A stretch of DNA of 17,656 nt, taken from assembly GCA_036274895.1 (NCBI GenBank), contig DASUEU010000070.1:1-17656 (forward strand), written 5' to 3'. Made by a program: the position numbers and the translations under genes. The DNA comes from CALMKX01 sp036274895. Its GTDB lineage: Bacteria > Acidobacteriota > Thermoanaerobaculia > Multivoradales > SZUA-115. Positions within the stretch are counted from its first letter, which is position 1. Each line of letters starts with the position of its first letter. Of this stretch, positions 14,160 to 17,656 are shown piece by piece. The notes below the pieces were generated by a model. The model searched no databases. It saw only the letters and a list, made by a program, of their open reading frames with translations, and was not told where the DNA came from.

Positions 14160-14250
14160 CGAGCGATTTCAATCGCTCGCTGGACACCGGCGAGCAGCCT
14201 TGGTGAGGCGTTGAAACGCCTTGCGGCTCATGAACGTCCCTGGCGGGACG
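14160..14250. repeat. Cluster of three short perfect hairpins upstream of rplM
   Basis: Three consecutive palindromes are present: CGAGCGATT-TC-AATCGCTCG (14160-14179), AGGCGTT-GA-AACGCCT (14206-14221) and CGTCCC-TGGC-GGGACG (14235-14250). All are perfect stems of 6-9 bp with loops of 2-4 nt. They resemble REP-type palindromic units moved by REP-associated transposases, but no such transposase is in the window. They lie between the integrase promoter and the ribosomal operon, and none is followed by a T-run. Confidence 0.6.
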
Positions 14251-14409
14251 AAGAGGGGGGGCGATCTTGACAAGCCTCCACCACCCGTCTAGGATCTGGA
14301 CCCTTCGCGCTGCGGAGGGCGGCCCTGCTGTGGTTTGCGAGCAGGGGTGCCGGGCCCGGCGATCTCCTCGGAGAGCAACTCCAGGTGAAGTGAGGTCGGA
14401 GGAGGACGG
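14251..14409 (+). other. Leader region of the rplM operon
   Basis: This is the 159-nt interval before rplM. GATCTTGACAAGCC at 14272-14285 contains a TTGACA -35 match (14276-14281), followed 17 nt later by a weak GATCTG. The promoter of the ribosomal operon is probably here, but the -10 is poor. GGAGGAGG lies just before the rplM ATG. Confidence 0.4.
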
Positions 14410-14853
14410 ATGAGGAAGACGTACAGTCCCAAGGCGAGCGAGATCGATCGCGACTGGTTCGTCGTGGACGCGACGGGCGTGGCGCTCGGTCGGCTCTCGA
14501 CCGAGGTCGCTCGGCGCCTGCGCGGCAAGCACAAGCCCACCTACACCCCCTATGAGGACTGCGGCGACTTCGTGATCGTGGTCAACGCCGAGAAGGTCGT
14601 CCTCACTGGGCGCAAAGAAGAGCAGAAGATGTACTACCGTCACAGTGGCCAACCCGGCAAGCTGAAGACCGAGTCGGCGGCCCACCGCCGCCAGCGCCGG
14701 CCGATGCTGATGGTCGAGGATGCCGTCAAGGGCATGCTTCCCAAGAATCGCCTGGGCCGCCACCTGCTGCGCAAGCTGAAGGTGTACGCCGGACCGGAGC
14801 ATCCCCACCAAGCCCAGCAGCCGCAGGCCATCGACCCGGCGACCCTGGGGTAA
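14410..14853 (+). CDS. rplM: 50S ribosomal protein L13
   Basis: A 147-residue protein of normal L13 length. It has DRDWFVVDATGVALGRLSTE (23-42), the conserved LRGKHKPTYTP stretch (57-67), GDFVIVVNAEKVVLTG (72-87) and YYRHSGQPG (95-103). L13 binds 23S rRNA early in large-subunit assembly. ATG at 14410 is preceded by GGAGGAGG. First gene of the block 3 operon, with rpsI 30 nt downstream as in most bacteria. The C-terminus (HPHQAQQPQAIDPATLG) is the usual tail. Confidence 0.97.
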   Translation: MRKTYSPKASEIDRDWFVVDATGVALGRLSTEVARRLRGKHKPTYTPYEDCGDFVIVVNAEKVVLTGRKEEQKMYYRHSGQPGKLKTESAAHRRQRRPMLMVEDAVKGMLPKNRLGRHLLRKLKVYAGPEHPHQAQQPQAIDPATLG

Positions 14854-14883
14854 CGGGCCAGCCAGGAAGACGAGGAGAGAGCT

Positions 14884-15276
14884 TTGAGCGAGCTTCAGTA
14901 CTACAGCACGGGACGGCGCAAGACCGCTTCGGCGCGCGTTTTCCTGCGGCCCGGTTCGGGAACCCTGACGGTCAATCAGTCGGCTCTCGACACCTACTTC
15001 CCCAACGAAGTCTTGAAGATGATCATCAAGCAGCCGCTGCTGCTGACCGAGACGGCGGAGAAGTTCGACATCTACGCGACGGTCGAGGGCGGCGGTGCGA
15101 GCGGCCAGGCGGGTGCCATCCGCCACGGCATCGCTCGTGCGCTGTGCGTCTACAACTCGGAGCTGCGTGATCGGCTCAAGTCGGCCGGGCTCCTGACCCG
15201 CGACCCGCGAAAGAAAGAGCGCAAGAAGTACGGTCAGAAGGGCGCACGGGCTCGCTTCCAGTTCAGCAAGCGGTAG
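14884..15276 (+). CDS. rpsI: 30S ribosomal protein S9
   Basis: A 130-residue S9 protein with YYSTGRRKTASARVFL near the N-terminus, GGGASGQAGAIRHGIARAL (78-96) and the basic C-terminus RKKYGQKGARARFQFSKR. The last Lys-Arg of S9 reaches the ribosomal P site and contacts tRNA. The start is TTG at 14884 with AGGAGAG about 4 nt upstream. No ATG gives a sensible N-terminus, so this is a genuine non-ATG start. Co-transcribed with rplM. Confidence 0.96.
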   Translation: MSELQYYSTGRRKTASARVFLRPGSGTLTVNQSALDTYFPNEVLKMIIKQPLLLTETAEKFDIYATVEGGGASGQAGAIRHGIARALCVYNSELRDRLKSAGLLTRDPRKKERKKYGQKGARARFQFSKR

Positions 15277-15303
15277 CACCGGTTCACCAGGCAGGAGGCG
15301 ATC

Positions 15304-16071
15304 TTGGTCGACATCACCATGCAGGAGCTGCTCGAAGCGGGTGTTCACTTCGGGCACCAGACGCGGCGCTGGAACCCGAAGATGAAGCCCTACATCTTCG
15401 GCAAGCGCAACGGCATCTACATCATCGATCTCCAGCGCACCTTGAAGCTCGCCAAGGACGCGCTCGAGTTCATCTTCCAGCTCGGTCTCGACGGCAAGCG
15501 CGTGCTCTTCGTCGGCACCAAGCGGCAGGCCCAGGAAGCCATCGCCGAGGAAGCCAAGCGCTGCGGCGGCTTCCACGTCACCCACCGCTGGCTGGGCGGC
15601 ACTCTCACCAACTTCGTCACCCTGCGTACCTCGATCGAGCGCCTCAAGTCCATCGAGGAGCGCCTGAACGACGTCAGCGCCACGTTGACCAAGAAGGAGC
15701 GGCTCCGTCTCGAGCGCGAGCACTCGCGCATGGTGCGCAACCTCGACGGCATCCGCGACATGGAGGAGCTGCCGGACGCCCTCTTCGTCGTCGATCCCAA
15801 GAAGGAAGCGATCGCCGTCGCCGAAGCCAACAAGCTCGGTATCGCGGTGATCGCCATCGTCGACACCAACTGCGACCCGGAGTTGGTGGACTACATCATC
15901 CCCGGTAACGACGACGCCATTCGCGCCATCCGCTTGTTCAGCGCCAAGGCCGCGGACGCCTACATCGACGGCTCGGGCCAGCTCGAGCGGGACATGGTGG
16001 GCGCCGAGAAGGAGCGGCCCGTGGCACCCCCGGTCGCCGCGGTCGAAACCGCAGCGGCGCCTCCGGCTTAA
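15304..16071 (+). CDS. rpsB: 30S ribosomal protein S2
   Basis: A 255-residue S2 protein. Conserved parts are LLEAGVHFGHQTRRWNPKMK (9-28), YIFGKRNGIYIIDLQRT (30-46), VLFVGTKRQAQEAI (69-82), HRWLGGTLTNF (95-105) and LPDALFVVDPKKEAIAVAEA (157-176). S2 bridges the head and body of the small subunit and binds last in assembly. The TTG at 15304 is chosen because AGGAGG lies 5 nt upstream; the first ATG would remove five residues. The C-terminal 30 residues are an Ala/Pro-rich tail (PPVAAVETAAAPPA) that varies in the family. Confidence 0.97.
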   Translation: MVDITMQELLEAGVHFGHQTRRWNPKMKPYIFGKRNGIYIIDLQRTLKLAKDALEFIFQLGLDGKRVLFVGTKRQAQEAIAEEAKRCGGFHVTHRWLGGTLTNFVTLRTSIERLKSIEERLNDVSATLTKKERLRLEREHSRMVRNLDGIRDMEELPDALFVVDPKKEAIAVAEANKLGIAVIAIVDTNCDPELVDYIIPGNDDAIRAIRLFSAKAADAYIDGSGQLERDMVGAEKERPVAPPVAAVETAAAPPA

Positions 16072-16095
16072 CGCGGGCGGGGAGCGCGGCAGAGG

Positions 16096-16118
16096 GGCCG
16101 GCGGGTGAGCCGCCGGCC
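16096..16118 (+). other. Perfect 9-bp hairpin after rpsB
   Basis: GGCCGGCGG (16096-16104) pairs perfectly with CCGCCGGCC (16110-16118) around a 5-nt loop, 25 nt after the rpsB stop. No T-run follows, so it is more likely an RNA-stabilising or processing hairpin than a terminator. Confidence 0.6.
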
Positions 16119-16126
16119 ACAACGTC

Positions 16127-16183
16127 AAGGTCAGTGGCGGCAGGGCGCCTTCGCCCGTCGAGCCGAGCTGACCTTTTGTTTTG
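16127..16183 (+). terminator. Possible terminator/attenuator between rpsB and tsf
   Basis: AAGGTCAG (16127-16134) pairs with CTGACCTT (16168-16175), and the enclosed loop contains a second hairpin GGGCG-CCTT-CGCCC (16143-16156). The outer stem runs directly into TTTTGTTTTG, a T-rich run in an otherwise GC-rich region. This has the form of a Rho-independent terminator, with an unusually long loop. Because tsf and pyrH follow, partial read-through is expected. Confidence 0.55.
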
Positions 16184-16209
16184 TCCAAACAGAAGAGGAA
16201 GAAGGCATC

Positions 16210-16857
16210 ATGAGCATCTCGGCGCAAATGGTCAAGGATCTGCGGGAGCGCACCGGCGCCCCGATGATGGATTGCAAGGCCGCCTTGACGGAGTCCGGCG
16301 GCGACGCGGAGAAGGCGGTCGACATCCTGCGCAAGAAGGGCCTGGCGGCGGCGGCCAAGAAGGCCGGCCGGGTCACGGCGGAGGGTGCCGTGGGTTCCTA
16401 CATCCACGCCGGCGGCAAGATCGGCGTGCTGGTCGAGATCAACTGCGAGACCGACTTCGTGGCCCGCACCGACGACTTTCTCGAGCTGGTCAAGGACATC
16501 GCCATGCACATCGCGGCGGCTGAGCCCCGCTTCGCCTCCCGCGAGGAGGTCAGCCAGGCCGATCTCGACCGCGAGCGGGAGATCTACCGCGACCAGGCCG
16601 TCGCCTCCGGCAAGCCGGCCAACGTCGTCGACCGCATCGTCGAGGGCAAGATCGAGAAGTTCTACTCCGAGTTCGTGCTCACCGAGCAGCCCTTCGTCAA
16701 GAACCCGGACTTGACGGTCGGCCAGCTGATCGCCGAGAAGGTCGGCAAGATCGGCGAGAACATCCGCGTGCGCCGCTTCGCTCGCTTCAAGCTCGGCGAG
16801 GGCATCGCCAAACGCGAGGACAATTTCGCCGCCGAGGTTGCGGCGCTCCAGGGCTAG
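16210..16857 (+). CDS. tsf: Translation elongation factor Ts
   Basis: A 215-residue EF-Ts, which exchanges GDP for GTP on EF-Tu. It has the N-terminal UBA-like domain with LRERTGAPMMDCKAAL (11-26), GGDAEKAVDILRKKG, and the core EINCETDFVARTDDF segment (72-86) that contacts EF-Tu. It then reads EQPFVKN. At this length it belongs to the short EF-Ts form, lacking much of the second core subdomain of the ~280-residue E. coli protein. ATG at 16210 has a purine-rich GAAGAGGAAGAAGG upstream. The position after rpsB and before pyrH is the classical order. Confidence 0.97.
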   Translation: MSISAQMVKDLRERTGAPMMDCKAALTESGGDAEKAVDILRKKGLAAAAKKAGRVTAEGAVGSYIHAGGKIGVLVEINCETDFVARTDDFLELVKDIAMHIAAAEPRFASREEVSQADLDREREIYRDQAVASGKPANVVDRIVEGKIEKFYSEFVLTEQPFVKNPDLTVGQLIAEKVGKIGENIRVRRFARFKLGEGIAKREDNFAAEVAALQG

Positions 16858-16862
16858 GAGCA

Positions 16863-17585
16863 GTGGCCGACCAACCCGTCTACCGTCGAGTGCTGCTGAA
16901 GCTCTCGGGAGAGGCCTTGATGGGCTCCCAGGGCTTCGGCATCGACGAGGCGGTGGTCGCGAAGATCGCCGACGAGGTGGAGTCCGTTCACGAGCTGGGG
17001 GTGCAGATCGCCATCGTGATCGGCGGCGGCAACATCATCCGCGGCCTCGCTGCCAGCCACCGGGGCATCGACCGGGTGACCGGCGACTACATGGGCATGC
17101 TGGCGACCGTGATCAACGGCCTCGCCCTCCAGGACGCCATGGAGAAGCGCGGGGTCGCCACCCGTGTCCAGACCGCCATCGACATCCGCGAGGTGGCGGA
17201 GCCGTTCATCCGCCGCCGGGCCATGCGCCACCTGGAGAAGAAGCGGGCGGTGATCTTCGCCGCCGGCACGGGCAATCCGTACTTCACCACGGACAGCGCC
17301 GCGGCTCTGCGCGCCAACGAGATCCACGCCGAGATCCTCTTGAAGGCCACCAAGGTCGACGGCCTCTACACCGCCGACCCGAAGAAGGACCCGGACGCCA
17401 CGCTCCTGCGCGAGGTGACCTACCAGGAGATCATCGAGAAGGGGCTGGAGGTGATGGACACCGCCGCCATCGCCCTCTGCCGGGACAACGGCCTGCCGAT
17501 CGGCATCTTCGAGATGATGACCCCGGGCAACATCCGCCGCGTGGTCTGCGGCGAGCGCATCGGCTCGGTCGTGCGGGCGGAGTAG
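16863..17585 (+). CDS. pyrH: Uridylate kinase (UMP kinase)
   Basis: A 240-residue amino-acid-kinase-fold enzyme that phosphorylates UMP to UDP with ATP, feeding pyrimidine synthesis. Visible motifs are VLLKLSGEALMG (10-21), IAIVIGGGNIIRG (49-61), DYMGMLATVINGLALQD (75-91), FAAGTGNPYFTTDSAAALRA (132-151) and the KVDGLYTADPKKDP segment (164-177). Length is standard. The GTG at 16863 follows the tsf stop by 5 nt. AGGAG overlaps the tsf stop and lies only 2 nt from the GTG, which is close, so translation may depend on coupling to tsf. Confidence 0.97.
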   Translation: MADQPVYRRVLLKLSGEALMGSQGFGIDEAVVAKIADEVESVHELGVQIAIVIGGGNIIRGLAASHRGIDRVTGDYMGMLATVINGLALQDAMEKRGVATRVQTAIDIREVAEPFIRRRAMRHLEKKRAVIFAAGTGNPYFTTDSAAALRANEIHAEILLKATKVDGLYTADPKKDPDATLLREVTYQEIIEKGLEVMDTAAIALCRDNGLPIGIFEMMTPGNIRRVVCGERIGSVVRAE

Positions 17586-17603
17586 GACCGAAGCGAGGCC
17601 GAC

Positions 17604-17656
17604 ATGAGACCGGCAAGGCTCCTCCTGCTCGCCGGGCTTCTGTCGGTCCTGGTCGT
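17604..17656 (+). CDS. Start of an exported protein (partial)
   Basis: From ATG 17604 the frame reads MRPARLLLLAGLLSVLVV to the window end. Two early arginines followed by a Leu-rich hydrophobic run is the pattern of a Sec signal peptide. GAGG lies 7 nt upstream of the ATG, and the pyrH stop is 18 nt away, so it is probably in the same operon. In many genomes frr follows pyrH; this is not frr. The mature protein lies outside the window and cannot be named. Confidence 0.55.
   Translation, partial: MRPARLLLLAGLLSVLV

Noticed and set aside
14155..16509. A 784-codon open frame on the minus strand across rplM, rpsI, rpsB and tsf
   Set aside because: It lies antisense to four unmistakable core genes, has Leu/Val/Asp/His-rich shadow composition and no recognisable domain; long antisense frames are expected in GC-rich genes.

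Overview
The window is GC-rich bacterial DNA of about 17.7 kb in three blocks. The organism cannot be named from sequence alone. The class I benzoyl-CoA pathway points to an anaerobic or facultatively anaerobic aromatic degrader. A GC-rich phylum such as Acidobacteriota or a deltaproteobacterial-type lineage would fit, but this is inference.

Block 1 (1-5723, minus strand) is the front part of an anaerobic benzoyl-CoA degradation operon. In transcription order it reads had (hydroxyenoyl-CoA dehydrogenase), oah (ring-opening hydrolase), a GNAT acetyltransferase, bcrC, bcrB and bcrA; bcrA runs off the left edge. Five consecutive junctions overlap or abut (44 nt, 0 nt, 1 nt or a near-abutting GTG start, 4 nt, 4 nt), so the whole set looks translationally coupled. 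BcrABC are the reductase subunits that dearomatise benzoyl-CoA. Had and Oah act later, oxidising and then opening the ring. BcrD and the dienoyl-CoA hydratase are not in the window and may lie further left. An AT-rich stretch with an 8-bp tandem repeat sits upstream of had.

Block 2 (about 5800-14400) is an accessory island. It holds an IS91-type transposase remnant. A probable integron gene cassette follows, encoding a HEPN-like protein and ending in a well-formed attC site. Next come a large PIN-like protein with a long insertion between its catalytic segments, and a VapC-like PIN toxin with a small partner gene. Two related ~100-nt structured repeats (A and B) overlap the 3' ends of the large PIN-like gene and of the partner gene. 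Beyond them is an intact IS66-family element (tnpA-tnpB-tnpC) abutting the remains of a CRISPR array. Only an 11-nt piece of one repeat, two full 37-nt repeats, one truncated terminal repeat and three spacers survive, with no cas genes. The island ends with a phage/island-type tyrosine recombinase, its promoter, and a cluster of short perfect hairpins. The two cassette-like genes look visibly poorer in GC than the flanking blocks, consistent with transfer.

Block 3 (14410-17656, plus strand) is a core housekeeping operon: rplM, rpsI, rpsB, tsf, pyrH, and then the start of an exported protein. rpsI and rpsB use TTG starts and pyrH uses GTG. A hairpin followed by a T-rich run lies between rpsB and tsf and could act as a partial terminator.

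The most unusual material is in block 2: the HEPN-like cassette with attC, the PIN-like protein with its insertion, the paired structured repeats around toxin-type genes, and the CRISPR array that has lost its leader side at an IS66 end. The acetyltransferase inside the benzoyl-CoA operon is the best functional lead in block 1.
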